Assembly: GCF_901933205.1 (NCBI RefSeq)
Contig: NC_044573.1
Coordinates: 36,118,993 to 36,182,992 of the forward strand
Source: Camarhynchus parvulus
Taxonomy: Eukaryota; Chordata; Aves; Passeriformes; Thraupidae
Reading direction: 5' to 3'
DNA length: 64,000 nucleotides
The notes beneath the pieces were generated by a model that ran no database searches, was not told the DNA's origin, and saw only the letters and a list, made by a program, of their open reading frames with translations. The translations under genes and the position numbers were made by a program. This document shows, in pieces, positions 48,436 through 62,360 of this stretch. Positions within the stretch are counted from its first letter, which is position 1. Every line of letters begins with the position of its first letter.

Positions 48436-51400
48436 CTGTCGTGGCACAAAAAGAAAGTTCTGAATTAAATCAGCTGAAAAGATGTCTTAAGTATAGGTTA
48501 CAAATGTCTCATAGGACTGATGTAGAAAAAGTTGCACTATTGTAGGAGAGAAGGATAGAAGAGGTGGACTTGAGTTTTGGAATGGACAACCAAAATAAGA
48601 TTTTTAAAAAAATTCTACTTACCAAGTTCAAATAGTGAAACCTCGGAATTTTAGAGGGAAAACATTACCCAAAATGAAGAAGAGGATGAAGGGACTGTCC
48701 AAAAAATAGATTAATAGAGGGACTTTCTGACACTCAGGACCTCTCCTGAGCCCCTGCATTCAGTCAGGTGAAATGGCAGCACCTGGGGAACATACAGTAA
48801 AATCTTTTGGTATCTTACTTGTACTAAAAAAGAAATGTAGAGTTCAACCCACTTTAGATGAAGTTAAGATATTAGGTAAATACTGATTTCTAATTAGTCT
48901 ATAACTAATTAGTCACCGTTCAGATTCCCTTTCCAACCAGCTGAGGCATAGGTATTGTATTTGGAAACAATTTGTCTGACTACACATATATGTCTACTTT
49001 GGGATGAGCCACATCCTGGGAATTCTCATTTCTCTCATTGACTACAAAAGCAACTTAGTGTGAAGAACTTGTCAGGAGACATCTACCCTGTAGATCTCTG
49101 CATTTGATCAGATAAATCCACCTAAAGTGTACATAGTTACATTGCTTCATTTCCATTTGTTCCCAAGCATATGCTGAGCAAGTTCTCATCCTACTTCAAC
49201 ATGCTCACCATATTGCCAGTAATGGGGTGGGAAGAGCTGAGAACCTCTGGGCATTTTAATTTACTTTTTTTTTTTTTCCCTGTTGATATACTAGGTGAAA
49301 GAACTGATTTCTCATCAAATTGGTTTGGGCTGACCATATATGCTTTCTTTGAACCAGGCAGTCAAGAAGAATCTCTTCTACCATAATGCAAGCTTTTATA
49401 TATGACTACAGACTCTTAGGTGTGCTACCTTTCTATCTTTATTGACATTTCTTCTTTCTTATAAATAGGTAGCCTAATGTTTCAGCCATTTCATGAAGTT
49501 TGGGGGAAGAATACTGACAATCATGTGGCAAAAGATAGCTGAGAAAACAAAAAGGAGAAGTACTTTCCCTTGCCTGGAAAAAGGAAGAGACTCTGAGGAA
49601 GAGATATTTACAGGAGTGAGAGAGATTTTTACATTATAGGCAGGAGTCACCTAGCTGGCTTTGAAGATCTTCAGAAGCTGCTTCAGAAGTTTCAGGATTT
49701 TGCATTTTCTTGAAGCAGGACAGTACATGCCTGTGATGTTTTTTGTGATGACCTGTGAGGCCCTGTGGTGCAGGCTATTACTTATGGTGATTGCAATATC
49801 TAAGCAGCTTTGCCACTCAAAGCCTTTAGTCAGGATGTAAAATTGATAGAGCGTTCATTTGTGCAGCTTTCCTTAGTAGTAGCCCTCATACACACTTTGA
49901 CAAACTTTCCTTATTTTCCATATTACAGACATGTTCATACTATCAAAACAGGTTTTTGATCATTGCTTTATTCTTTTTATTATTTAGCTTTTATTGTTCC
50001 ATCATTAACTGGTAATATATCCTTTCCTCTGCACAAACCAAACCAAAAAAGCAGAACAGGCAAATGAACGAACTACTGCTATATTTCATTCAATATGTAC
50101 CTGAAAATGAGATCATCCAAGTGCTGCTGCAATCAAAGGGAGTTGTCACAGACTTCAATGTAGTCAAAATATCATCGCTGGCAATGTACAGATAACTGAC
50201 CACATTTTAAAATGTAAATGTGTAAAGAAGAGAAACTGAATAATAGCTGGTGTATTTGTAGTGCTTTATCAATATTTATTTCCAGGTCAATGTAACATAA
50301 CTTCTTTTTGTGTGCTACTTCTAAAGCATTGTTATGAGCTTAACAAAAAGATTTTCTCCAGAACATACTTGCTTAAGGTATGGCATCTAAGTCTAAATTA
50401 ATGCACACTTTAAAATCTCAGGCTAGTTTACTGAAATATCTTTGATGTTATCATCCATAATTTATTTCCTTAAAATAACAGTGTACACTGCTACTGTTGA
50501 AAATATATATGCTGATATTAAAAACCCCAGAATATTATTAATATTTCTGTTTGTGGATGAATTCAGTTTGTGTTTCAAGATATCTTGAGTCAAACTTCAC
50601 CAAAAAAATCTGTTTTACACTCAGGGTACTGTACTGAGAAATTACATACATCTTTCTGAAGTTCTCACAATTTCTCATCCAGTAATAATATCTGAAGACA
50701 AAGAATAACATAAGAAAGTAATTTTTTTGCCATTGGAAGCACACACACACATATCACATATTCAGCTCTTTTCTGTAGCATGCATCATAGGAAACTATAA
50801 GGAAGAAGAGCCTCTCCTTTCAAAGAATCAGGAGAGCTCTCAGTTTAAGGCTGCACAAATATTATAGTAACACTGACAAGCAAACTTCCACTGGTACTCT
50901 TTCATTTCAATAGTGTCCCCTTTTTAACTATATCAATTTGTCATGCTCACCATTCTTGTTTATTACTGAAGACAATGAGGACTGAAAATCACCACTCCAG
51001 AATGTGTAGCACCAATGAAAATCTCTCTCTTCTCCACAAATTGTTTTCATTTCCTGAGAGAAAAAACAAAAACAGGAGTAAAATGCATACCTTCCATATA
51101 CCTTCTAATTGTTCTACCTCAAATTTACAAAATATTTTACTGTGGTTGCAATTAATGAGCATTCTAGAAGAAAAGTGGGAGGCAGCCTTTTGTCCTTAGG
51201 CGACAAAAGCCATACAGTGTAAGTACAGACATGTGATCTGAAATCATTCTTCAGTTTGGGCAGAAGATAGTACTGAAACATTTTTTGCTCCTGAATCTGC
51301 CTTGGTCTTTGGATCAGCCAAAGGGATGGAAGTTAAAGTAGGCTTTGCTTTTAAAAACACTGAAACTGAACTTTTGCTGATCCAACCCACCCTTTGATCT

Positions 51401-54400
51401 TACTACACATCTGCATAATTTTTCCTTAAGAAAGGGCTGTTCTGTGCATGGATGGAATAGTGCTGCTTATGAATTTTTATTTGGAAAATAAGCATTAACA
51501 GGACAAGTTCAAAAATTACAAAGGTCCTGGTAACCACAACATTACATGTAGGCAGGAGGTATTTGGTTTCTAACTGAGTTAATTTCCAACTCCTTTGGTA
51601 TTTCCTAGCCCATTCCATTGAGCTAAATTTGTGTGGAAACTTGACTCTAGTCCTTTACTCTTTCCCTACTTCTTTCTCCCTCGTTGAAATGATTTAAAGG
51701 ACCAGAAAGGAAAAAGAGGAGTGACTCAAGATTGAAATGTCAGTGCTGATGGAGAGGAGAGCTGTGCAATGGAGAATTTAAACATGATACCCAGAGAGAG
51801 ATTTTCACCTGCTTTCATTTGCAAAGTCACAGAAACATTGCAGAGCACTGTAGCTGTTATTTCCAGAGCTGGATGGCTCCCATGATATAAGCGGTGTCTT
51901 GCTAATTTGAACCAGCCTGCAATGCTAAAGGGAGTAACAACAAGGATGGTATGAGTTAAGGTAAGAAAATTCAAGGTCTTTTTCTTATCTTGCAGCTTGT
52001 GAGACAGATAACTAAATCATTGACTCTTTCCTTCTCTTCCCAGGAAAGTAACTGGTTATTGAAGTAAGAACAGCTCACAATAGCTTTGCATTGAATATAT
52101 CCTGCTCTTGAGGATGCAAAGGTTTGACCTTGGCAAGTGTATTGAAGGATTCCTGTGTCATTAAAACCAGGTGAAAAAATAGGTGCAGGCACAAAATAAA
52201 AAGCAGAAGACTAAGCACTTAAGAAGACAGTGACAGAAATATTGGCAATAAAAGGTCAATAAGAGACAAAGCTGTGAAAATGCTACGAAATGCATTAAAT
52301 AGCAAGACAAAAATCAAGGTTTCACATCCGCTTGATCTAGAAGACATCAGTATCCAGTAATTATAAAAGCCTTAACATTTTATTTAATGTGCAAACATAT
52401 TTTACAGAAAAACCAGCATACACACCATGCATACACACTGACATGCATACTCACACACCATGTACAGTCACTGCTCTCTCTGCCAGTATGACCTGTGATC
52501 TCACTCCAGTTGCTGCGCTTAAACCATCATACACAAAATAAAAGATCACCATTTTAAAAAAGAAGATATGGAGTTTTATAAGGTGGTGGATAGAGGCACA
52601 AGGGTAAAAGTGAGAAAACTTGTGGGCTGAGATAAAGACAGCTTGACAAGTAAAGTTACACATGCAAGTAAAGCAAAACAAGGAATTTATTCACCACTCC
52701 CCATGGGCAGGCATGCAGCCATCCCTAGGAAATCAGGGCTCTGTCACATGTAACAGTCACTTGGGAAGACAAACAGCATCACTCTGAATGTTGTCTCTTG
52801 CTCCTTCTTCCCCCAGCTTTAGATGCTGAGCATGACTCCACATGGATATCCCTGTGCTCACTTGGGGCCCGGTCTCCCGACACTGTCCCTTCCCAGCTCC
52901 TTGTGCACACCCAGCCCACTCACTGCTGGGGTGGCATGAGGCAGAAAAGGCCTCAGCTCTGTGTAAGCTGTGCTCAGCAATAACCAAAACACCCCTGTGC
53001 TATCAGCACTGTTTCCAGCACAAGTCCAAACCACAGCCCCTTACCAGCTACTGTGAAGAAAATCAACACTATCCCAGTCAAAGCCAGCACTGGAAGAAAG
53101 CAAGCGTAGGGAACATGAAAGGAAACAATAGTTTTTATCAGAAAAGTAAATGGAAAATTAGACACACAGCTTCCATTTTAAATGTATTTTATTGGGGTAG
53201 GAAAAATCATTTCAATACCCAGCTCTTCGTACATTCTCAGGCTGACGTTACATGGAGCCAGCAGCAAGTCATGGTCTCCATGGAGTGCAAGTACCTGCAC
53301 AGCTTCCTTCCAGGCAAAGCTATTTCCTTCCCCACTCTGCATTTTTTCCTTCTGATATCTGATGTTTCTCAGCTCTCCACTGATAAATATATTGCAATGA
53401 CAGTGAAAAAGGAGTAGGATAGCAGTCATGGGGAGTGGTGGAACAGACAGTAGGCACAGTGTTGTTCACAGTGTCACAGTGTTCACTTGTTTTCCAAAGT
53501 GAATGAGCTTGGTGACCTTTAAATCTGTTTCTGCTGCTTCTGCAGTTTGTTTTTTACCCACTGCCACTCCACCCAAGTCACTGGACCCTGTTATATGTTT
53601 GACACATCACAATTCTGGAACAGGCCATTATATATGCAGTAAGTAGAAAAGTTTTTTTAAACTTTTGTGGTTTACTTCTTTAGGTTCCAGTCTTGCCTGG
53701 GGTTTTTGATTGCTTTGGTAGCTCTTTTTTTCTTTTGTTGTACACGGTCTGAAAGAACTGTTTATTATTAATTATGACTATCATCCTGATCAGTATTGCT
53801 ATGAGTTCTCCTGGCAGTGCTTGGGATCCATGGCTTGGTGCCATCCAGCTCAGCATGGCAGGAGAAAGGGCCTTGGAGGTAAAATGGAGTAGAAAGGATA
53901 AAAAGGTCTTGATGAAGCTAAGGGAACAAGAGAGTGGCAAGGCTGAAAGCCTTGGTCACTTACACCCTTTGCAGAGCTCTGTGTATCTTCCTTACATAGC
54001 ACCTGTGACAATGTCACACCACCCACCTTTCCATCTCTGCTGGAAGCCTGCAGAGGAGCAGGGGAGCTGCGGTATTGTGGTGGTGCCCCTGGTCCAGACA
54101 TCCCTGTGGGATGGCACCCCCATTCCTGCACACTGAACCCCAGCTCCAGATGACCCACTTTGTACAAAGCAGAGTTTGTTGCACTCCCTGAGAGTAAGGC
54201 AGGGGTGTCAACACGTGCTTATCTGCTTCCTTGATTTGTGATTAGTGAGGTTTTGCTTGTTCACAGCTTTAGAAATGAAAGGTATTGTCTGTCTGCTGAG
54301 AGTTCTGGTTACATGAGTTACTGGTGAGCCTCAAGGCATGTTCCCACTGAATATGTGGAGCAGCTGGTATTTTAAGTATCTAGCCTCTGTGATTGTGTCC

Positions 54401-57164
54401 AGATCACTGTAGAACTGAGTTCAACTTAAAAATAAAAGAACCTCTCTGTTTTCAGTAGAAAGGGAATTCTCCTTTTCTGGTCATAAAACTTTTTTTTTAC
54501 TTGTTCATGCTTTCCTGATGTGTGAAGCCCAAAGGTCTAGTATATTATCAGAGGTGCTGTAGGCTAGGCTGGGAGCTATATCTTAGGGGAAGTAAAAAAA
54601 AAAAACCAACTCTCTTTTTTTTTTTTATTTCCCTGGTGTTTGGGATGTGTATTTGTTATTCTATGGAAGAGAACAAGCAATTAGACTGGATTATTTGAAG
54701 ATGTCAATGTCATCTGGATTTGAGAAAAATTGACTGATGTGCCTACATATTATTACTGTACAATATTACAGCTACTTACATCAAGCTTATGTCAGTGCAG
54801 TAAAAACTTAAATAATCTCTGTATTTAGAGAGGATTTTGCTGGCAAATAAAACCAAGATAATGGTCTGCTGCAGGATATTCTTATATATCCAATGTATGC
54901 AAATTTGAAATTTTCAGGGACATATGAGGGCAAACATAAAAAACCCATTCCATATACCAAAAAATAATAAAAATATATTTTGAATTTTTAAATCAACTCT
55001 GATTAATTAGTAAAATATTCCTTTTCTAAGAACATGGAATATTCAGATAATCTGGAATTTAAAGCGCCAAACAGGATGGCTTAACCTTCACAATATAAAA
55101 AGCTTTGGTGCTTTAAGATACCATTGCCAGCGTTGGACCATTTGCTTTCAGCTGTCTGCTCTGAGGGGTCACCCTCCTAGAAGAGCACATCATCTGAGCC
55201 CTGGGCACATCATGCCAGCCTCTAGGCAAAGTTGCTTGGCTGATTTGAAAAGCCTCCATGTGCTGGGGCTCAGCCCAAGCTGCCAGCCTCGCACTCAGGC
55301 AAGCAACCTGCCCGTGACACTTGGGTAGATTGGCAGCAGTCACCTACAGCAATCCCTGCAGTGCAAGGGACAGCTAGGAAATGGCCACCTTTCAAGCCTT
55401 ACAGCTGTTTCCAAATGAAACCCGGTTTAGATTGCAGCCAGATAAAATGTTTCAGCTGTCCCTGAGAGGAGATCACACCTCAGATTATCACACAATTGAC
55501 CTATCCCTCCATTCTGCCATTAATGGGCTGGTTTGTTTTCTTGTTCATGCAATGTAAAGGAACAGGGGAGCTGGGCAGGAAAAGCACTGGATGGTGAGGC
55601 AGCAGCAAGCAGCTGGGATGATAACCTTTTAATCCAGCTCATCATAAGAGTTCACCTCATTCTCCTTTACAGAGCACACAGACATGACAAAGGCAGCAGA
55701 GGAGAGTGGGAGGTGGGACCTGCAGTGATACTGATGTGCCTGGGGTACATCCATGCAGTCAGTCCCAGGCTGTGTGACTGCCAGGCTGGCAGGGATGAGG
55801 CCATCCTCAGATGGCCAGAGATGTGACTGCTTCCCACACGTCTGCTTGCCTTCTCAGGCTGGTGTGAGCTCCCACACCTCTCTGAGCTTGTCAGCGATGG
55901 ATCACTGAGTGCTCTGCCCACACAGACCAGCAGGCTCAGGGCACAGGGACTGCTTAACCAGGCAGAGTCGGTGCCAGTGCTGCTCTGCAGCAGACAGCAG
56001 GGTGCTGTGAGCCAAGGGGAAAGGCAGGTGAAGTCTCCCTATCCCCAAAGACAACCCCACAGCTCCCATCAGTACCGAGGAATTCCCCGCAGCAGTTGTT
56101 CCTCTCAGCTGGTCATCCATAATAACTCTGGTCAGAAGGGCAGATACTGTCAGGGACAAGCTCTGTCACCTCTGAGTCACCTCAGTGAGTCACCTCTGTC
56201 TGGCCTTGCCCCTGGCTACGGAGCCCCCAGCTGCAGCCCAGCGTGGGAAGGCACAGTCTCCTTTTGTGAATCGTCTTTTCTTCCAGACTCCTGCTGCTGC
56301 TGCTCCCTTGGCTCCTGCCCCAGCATGGCTCACCCAGGCTTGTCTCTCTCTCTGGGGCGCCCCAGCTGGCTCCCTCTGCCCATAAAAAGTCAGGCAGCAA
56401 ATTATTCCTTGGAGAGTGGTAACAAACACACAGCAAGCCTGGTTTTTACTTGTCTTGGCATAGGGTTGGAGGAAAATGACTTGGGGCTCAGCAGGTGATG
56501 CATTTAGATGGACGCAGAGAAAGGTGCATCTTCTGGCTTGAGTGCAGAGCTGCAGCTCCTGGAGCCTGACAGGCTGCTCTGCTCAGGGAGTTTGGTGAAT
56601 GAGCTGAACCAATGAACCCATCCATCCATTTCACTGATGAGCAAGAAAGGGCTTTACACTCAGCCTGAGCAGCTGGAGCCAGCTCTGCCTCAGGCTGCCT
56701 GGGGTAATCAGGAAAGAAAAAAGGGACAGAGAACTCAGGGGTCTAACACAGACAGTAAAGCCAAAAAATTTACAAACAAGCTTGAAAACACTTTACAGAT
56801 ATCAAGAATGGCAGAGAAGGCTTCTACACTTTCAGCCAGTTTCTCTGAGTCATATCTTAGTGCAGATGAAAAAAAAAAGATGAATCACACAACTTTGATG
56901 AAAGCCTTCTCTGCCATTCTAATAGCTATTTAGTTTTACATGGAGAGGAGTCTTTAGGATACAAGAAAGGCATTACAAACAAATGAAGTTATTTAACAGG
57001 AATAAATTATCTTCTGCACATGCTGAAATGGAGTGTGACATTCTGCCTCTATATATGATGCAAACTTCCTTTTGTTCTAATTGCCTGTCTATCCAGAAGA
57101 AGTCCTTCTAGTTTTATGGCCTTTTAAATCCCTTCCTTTTCAAGCAACAAGCTGGCATTCAGGG
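48436..57164. other. Non-coding flank of copy 2, no gene recognised
   Basis: The longest open frame of the window (52842-53417, plus, 191 codons) lies here, but it has no recognisable domain, is overlapped by equal-quality frames on the other strand and lacks composition support. Poly-A and poly-T tracts occur near 54594-54626. Confidence 0.45.
56805..56920. repeat. Perfect 19-bp inverted repeat, 78-bp spacer
   Basis: AGAATGGCAGAGAAGGCTT at 56805-56823 and its exact reverse complement at 56902-56920. No flanking transposon signature was seen. Confidence 0.95.
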
Positions 57165-57500
57165 TCATAGGAAAGAATCCAAGTTCAGAGGCGTCTTTGC
57201 AGAGAAAAAACCGTGAACGCAATTTCTCTCAAAGGGGAAATTGAGTGTTTAGGGCTCTTGGCTAACTGTCATGCTTGTCCCTACAGATGCACAAATGTAA
57301 CACTAGCAAGGACCTTTTACATATTTTTTCCATGCTTCACTGTGTTCTTTTCACTGTGTTCACTGTGACTTTTTCTGCTGGGTACAGGGTTGGAAAATGG
57401 ACTGACAAACAGACTCTGTGTTAGTATAATCACATTTTTTTAGATCCTCTGGATGAACATGTGAGTTTTGCATTTCACTCTAAAGCATTTCATTAGGGAA
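57165..57500. repeat. Conserved block shared with 30.12-30.43 kb
   Basis: Partner of the block upstream of copy 1, with the same landmark order plus a small internal TGTTCACTGTG duplication. See 30119-30425. Confidence 0.75.
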
Positions 57501-57650
57501 CTGAGTAGTATAATAGCTGTTACCATTAACAAAATGATTTTTGTCTTTATTTAATGTGACAGAACTACTGAATATGCAAGTATCAAAACAAAGTACAACC
57601 AAGTATTTTGCAGTTCTTTATATCTAGTTTGCAGTTGCTACATAGCTAAA

Positions 57651-57696
57651 ACATATATATGTGTGTATGTAATTATATCTATATATATATATATCT
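57651..57696. repeat. AT/GT microsatellite
   Basis: Runs of ATATATGTGTGTATG and TATATATATATATAT; low-complexity DNA. Confidence 0.9.
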
Positions 57697-60600
57697 CATC
57701 ATCAGGATGAAGGAACTCAACTGAAGAAATCAACTTATGGTTTTTAGATTTTCTTGAAAGGGTGGGACATCACATGTGGTTACCCAGGCAGCTGGTGTGA
57801 ATGTTGACTGAAGGGCAGGATTTCAATTCTACTGAGACAGAACACAGAGAAGGACAGAAATCCCCTTTTATTTCTTGCAGGGCTCAGGTCTGTTTGCTTT
57901 TCAGTGTCTTGTTGATGGCACAGCTTGTTGACTCTGAGAGAAGGGAGAAAGTGGGAAGGAAGTGCAGATTGTTGGGTTACAGAAGATCTTTGGAGGAACT
58001 GATGCAGGACTGCTCTGGCAGGTCACATTGCATAGTCATTGCATAGTTCACTCTGCTTAATTTTTCATTTTACACATAATTATAGTTTCTAACAATAATA
58101 GGATAAATCAATGTGTCTTAACCTCTCCTGATACACTAATGGTGTAATATGAAGTGATTCTACAATTTCTCCCACATAAACAAGAATAACAGCAGCTGAT
58201 TCCTGGATGACACCAGAGAGATAAAAATCAGGGATGTTTCCATGTTCTTCTATACTAGGTGTATACCTAATGAAAAGTTAAGTTAAGGACTATTAAAGAA
58301 TGTGCAAGAATCTGCCATGCAGGAGCTCTTAAAACATCACAACACAGCCAGCTACTTTTGGCAAATACAGTAATCCAAACCCCCTTGGGCATAGTTTTAA
58401 ATCTGTTCATCTTTAGATTCATTACCAGAGTTTCACATGCCAGTGTATTTTGCAAACACATCCTATAAAAGTATAGGTAACATATTCATAGGGGTATATA
58501 CAGATAAGAAATGTACAGGTAGCAATAAATAGCAAATAACACGATATATGAGTCTTGCACCACAGAAACAGGATGGTACAAGTTTTAGAAAGGAAGCACT
58601 CACAGGAATTCTAGGCAGAATAAGTTACTTAAAACGAAAATGAGACACGGAGAAATTTCCATCATAGTGTCTCTGAGGCAACAGCATGGGCACAGGCTTG
58701 TTTACAGGCCAGAGTATTGCAATATTGCTCAGTTTTATCTTGGAGAAAGAGAATTTCCCACAAGGACTCCCTGTTATGATTAAAGCACTATAAATCCCTT
58801 TTTTTCTAGAACTTTTTTGTTTGTGGTTTAGAGGGGTTTTTTTTTGCGCTGATCAATACAGTGAGGGACCTACTTGTGGTCTGCCCTGCTCTCCTGGGCT
58901 GGCACTCAGGGAAGAGCTGGTGCCCTGTGGGGGTGCAGCTGGGAGTGGCTGGCACTTGCACAAGCCATCCTCAGGTGAGAGAGGCTGGCTGCTGCTCTGA
59001 GGAAGTGTTGGACAGGTTCTGATTCTGGACATTAAAGAACACATATTTGGGATTTGTACTGGAGGAGTTCTAAGGTGTTTCTATAGTGTAGAGGCTGAGA
59101 AAGCAGAAAAGGAGGGGCACATTTTTAACATAACAGTCTTAATTTACTTCTAAAGTACATAATTGTGTCAGGAGGCACACATAATAAGAAAACTTACCTG
59201 TATCACTCCAGATGTCAGCTTTAAAACTCTGTATTCTGGAATGAGGATTTCTTCCAGACAGAAGCCTGACAAAATTGCTTTATTTGCTTATTATAGCTTT
59301 GGGCTACAATAGCCCAAAAGGAGCTAGGTGAGAATTGGAATTGGCCAAAACTGTTATTCATTTAACACTTACAGTATAGCAAGTGAAAAACTTCAGTCAG
59401 ATTCTCCAGCATTGTTATTAAAAAAAAAAGTAAATGGTGGTTTCTGTCCCAAAGGATGAACTGTCTAAAAGATAAGACATATGTGACTGGATAAAATCAA
59501 CAAATAAGTCAGACCTGGGCAGAAAAGAGCAGAAAAGGCAGATAATTGGTTAAGGCTTGTCTGGTCTGTTCTCAATCAGGAACACCTCATACAGTTTACC
59601 AAATACAGGGCTTCTGAGATCACAGGGTTTTTCCACTTCAAAAAAAAATAAAGAAGTTTTTGCCTGGTGATCCTGCCCTTTTGGAAGTGCAATCAGTTTG
59701 AATACTGTTGCTTTATGCATCACACTTAATAGATAAGTGATAGAAGATGAGGAGGAGTCTCTCAGAGTAGCTCCTGTCAGTCTCTGCTGCTGCTGAGAGG
59801 CAACAAAAGAGAACTTCAGACCCAAGCGGCAATGTTGCATATTGGTTTTTGTGGACATGCCCTGCTAACTGCCAAGGTCTGTGTTTCTTTTTTTAGCAGC
59901 TTAGATGGCTTTTACCAAGCATAAATATAGACCGCACAAACAGTGAGAAGCTATTTTTGAATATTTTGGTCACTGCTAAATACAGAATTGCTAATCCAGG
60001 CATTCAGAAGTCATGATTCAGGTCCCCAAAATGAAAAGACTGGACTGAGTATATGTAAATCCTTTATTATTTTCACTCTGGTTTGCTTACTTAAACTTCA
60101 GAATATTTCTGGAGCATGTCTTCGACAGCAATTCTACTAAACTGAAGACAATGATTTCATCTGAATTTGTATTTGTCTCTAATTCACAAAGTTCCTGGAG
60201 CTGTGACTTAAAAAAATTATTCCCGATGCTCTAAGAGTTTGTTATAAAAGTAGCTGAAATCTCTTTAATCAAAAATGGAAAAGTGAGCAGGCAGAGCAGC
60301 AGAGGACGGAGGCACCATTCACCTCCCACCTTCCTTTGTCTTCACAGATGAGATGTGAGGGGAGCTCAGTGCCCGCCCTGTGCAGGGCTGACAGCCTGCG
60401 GCAGAGCAGCAGCAGCCCGCTGAACGGGGCACTGGCTCATAGAGCAGAAACACATCGTCAGTGTCACACAGCACACAGACTTGGTGCCACAAATGTCAAA
60501 TACTCTGAGCAATTCTTACAACAGGCATTTGCATGAACTTGTTTGATGAATGTTTCATACAAGTAATTCTAACTTGTGACGCATTTGGGAGGGCTTTTTT

Positions 60601-62200
60601 TTTGTTTTGCAATTTTAAAAGCAGTTCATAAGCAGAACATGGGTCTTTGTCCAGTGAAAGGAAAATATATTGCTTGTTCAGTTGTAACCTTAAGTCCAAT
60701 ATGTTTTAGTACATCCTCAACTTCTACTCCCAGCAAATTTTAAACTTGGCCAATGTTGCTACTGCCTGAGACTTCCTGCAAGAATAGTTTATTGTCTCGT
60801 CATTTCTCATCATTCCCTTGAAACAACCCATTTTTAAGCAATCAGTGTCACAAGAGCTGGTGACTCTCTCATGTCTAAGAGTCCTTGCAAATATATTTTT
60901 GTGGACAAAGTACCCTTCATTCACTATTGTATTTTTCCTGGAAACACCTCAAAACCAAATTCATACATGGGTAATATACTGGCCTTTTCAAAAGTGCAGA
61001 TTAGCAAATTTCTCTTTTATAAAATACTTCCACAGCATCCCTTTCTACTGCAAACTACCCTTTGCTGAAAATTAACAAATTTGTCCTAGCACCTAATATC
61101 TATTATTGGTTCAGCAGTCTTTCATCAAATACCTGTTCTAATTTCTGCTTGCTCTTGTGAGCTACATGTTTTGCTTTACAGGGGCATCCTTTTGCCTTAA
61201 TATATTGACTAAATGCATTTCTGTAAAAATAATGCCAGGCTATTTTTGCCTGAAGCTCTCAATGATGGTTGTGTGCCTCTTTAACCCTCCCTCCTGCTTA
61301 AAAGCTTCGGAGTTTGCTTGATACCTTTGAGGAAACAAATAGTCTGGCAGGGAAGGGCAAGGGCAGGGCTTGCATCACCCTGACCCGTTCCTGCTTGTTG
61401 AGCCAGCTCGACAGCCCAAGTCAGAGGTTACACCTTCCCTAAACAGGTGGAACTTGAATGCTCCTCCTAGTGTACTAGACAGCTGGGATGTAAGAACCAG
61501 AGTGCCTGAACATTTTCTTCTGGGCTTTCTTCTTGTGGCTGAGTGCTGACGTCCAACCAGGGGCAGAGCCCTTTCCTGTCACACTGTGTGTGCCCTACCC
61601 TGCAGATCCCAGCCAGCTTGTGGTGTGGCTGTGACTCAGCCCAGAGTGCCCTGAAGGTCAGGTTGGGACAGGCCATGCTCTCTGCCCCGGCCCATGGAGG
61701 AAGGGATGGAGCCCTTGTGCAAAGGAGGGCCGAGCAGAAGCTCTGCAGCACAATTCCCCTCGGGCTCCTGGCAGGTCAGCACTCCACAGGCCAGGAGCAA
61801 GGCAGCCTGCAGCAAACATGAGCTGGCCCAGGACAAGCCTGGCCTCCTGCTGCAACTTCACCCTCCTGCAAAACCACGGGCATTTCTTGCCCAGTCACTG
61901 CTGAATTTGTAGTTCTTTGATTTTGCCAATGTTCTGTTTGAGTTTTAGCCCTACCAAATGCAGATTGAATGCATACCTACCTACCTTTGCAAAGGTTTTC
62001 ACGGATACTAAACATTGCATTTCCCTCTGTGCCTTTCCATTTTACACAGAAAATGAAAACCACACCAGCTTGGTTTAAAGACCTTGAATTAGAATGAAAT
62101 TGTTAGTATTAATTATCTTATATGGATGGAGGCTGGGGGGGTTGGGCTGGAAAAATTTCTAATCTAGCACTTAAACGAAATATCAACCTTGAACATCAAG
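57697..62200. other. Intergenic, no gene seen
   Basis: Short GC-richer islands (58.86-59.0 and 61.3-61.9 kb) have open frames on both strands without recognisable domains. No exon could be supported. Confidence 0.45.
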
Positions 62201-62360
62201 GGTCGCTAGTGGCACAAAAAAGTACATGCATGCTTTTGTTTATAGGCAAGGAATCTGGGAACTGCTCTGATAATATATTTGGCTGATGGCAAGCATGCAG
62301 CTGGAGAAGCATTCAACAGCTCAACCATGCAGCCTGTTCCTCAGAGAGTCCCTTGCCCTT
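62201..62360. repeat. Conserved block shared with about 32.09-32.22 kb
   Basis: Far end of the duplicated 5' flank of copy 2; landmarks are given under 32020-32230. Confidence 0.6.

Noticed and set aside
52842..53417. 191-codon plus-strand open frame, the longest in the window
   Set aside because: No recognisable domain, equally long overlapping frames on the other strand (53178-53429, 52974-53165), and no splice partners or promoter.
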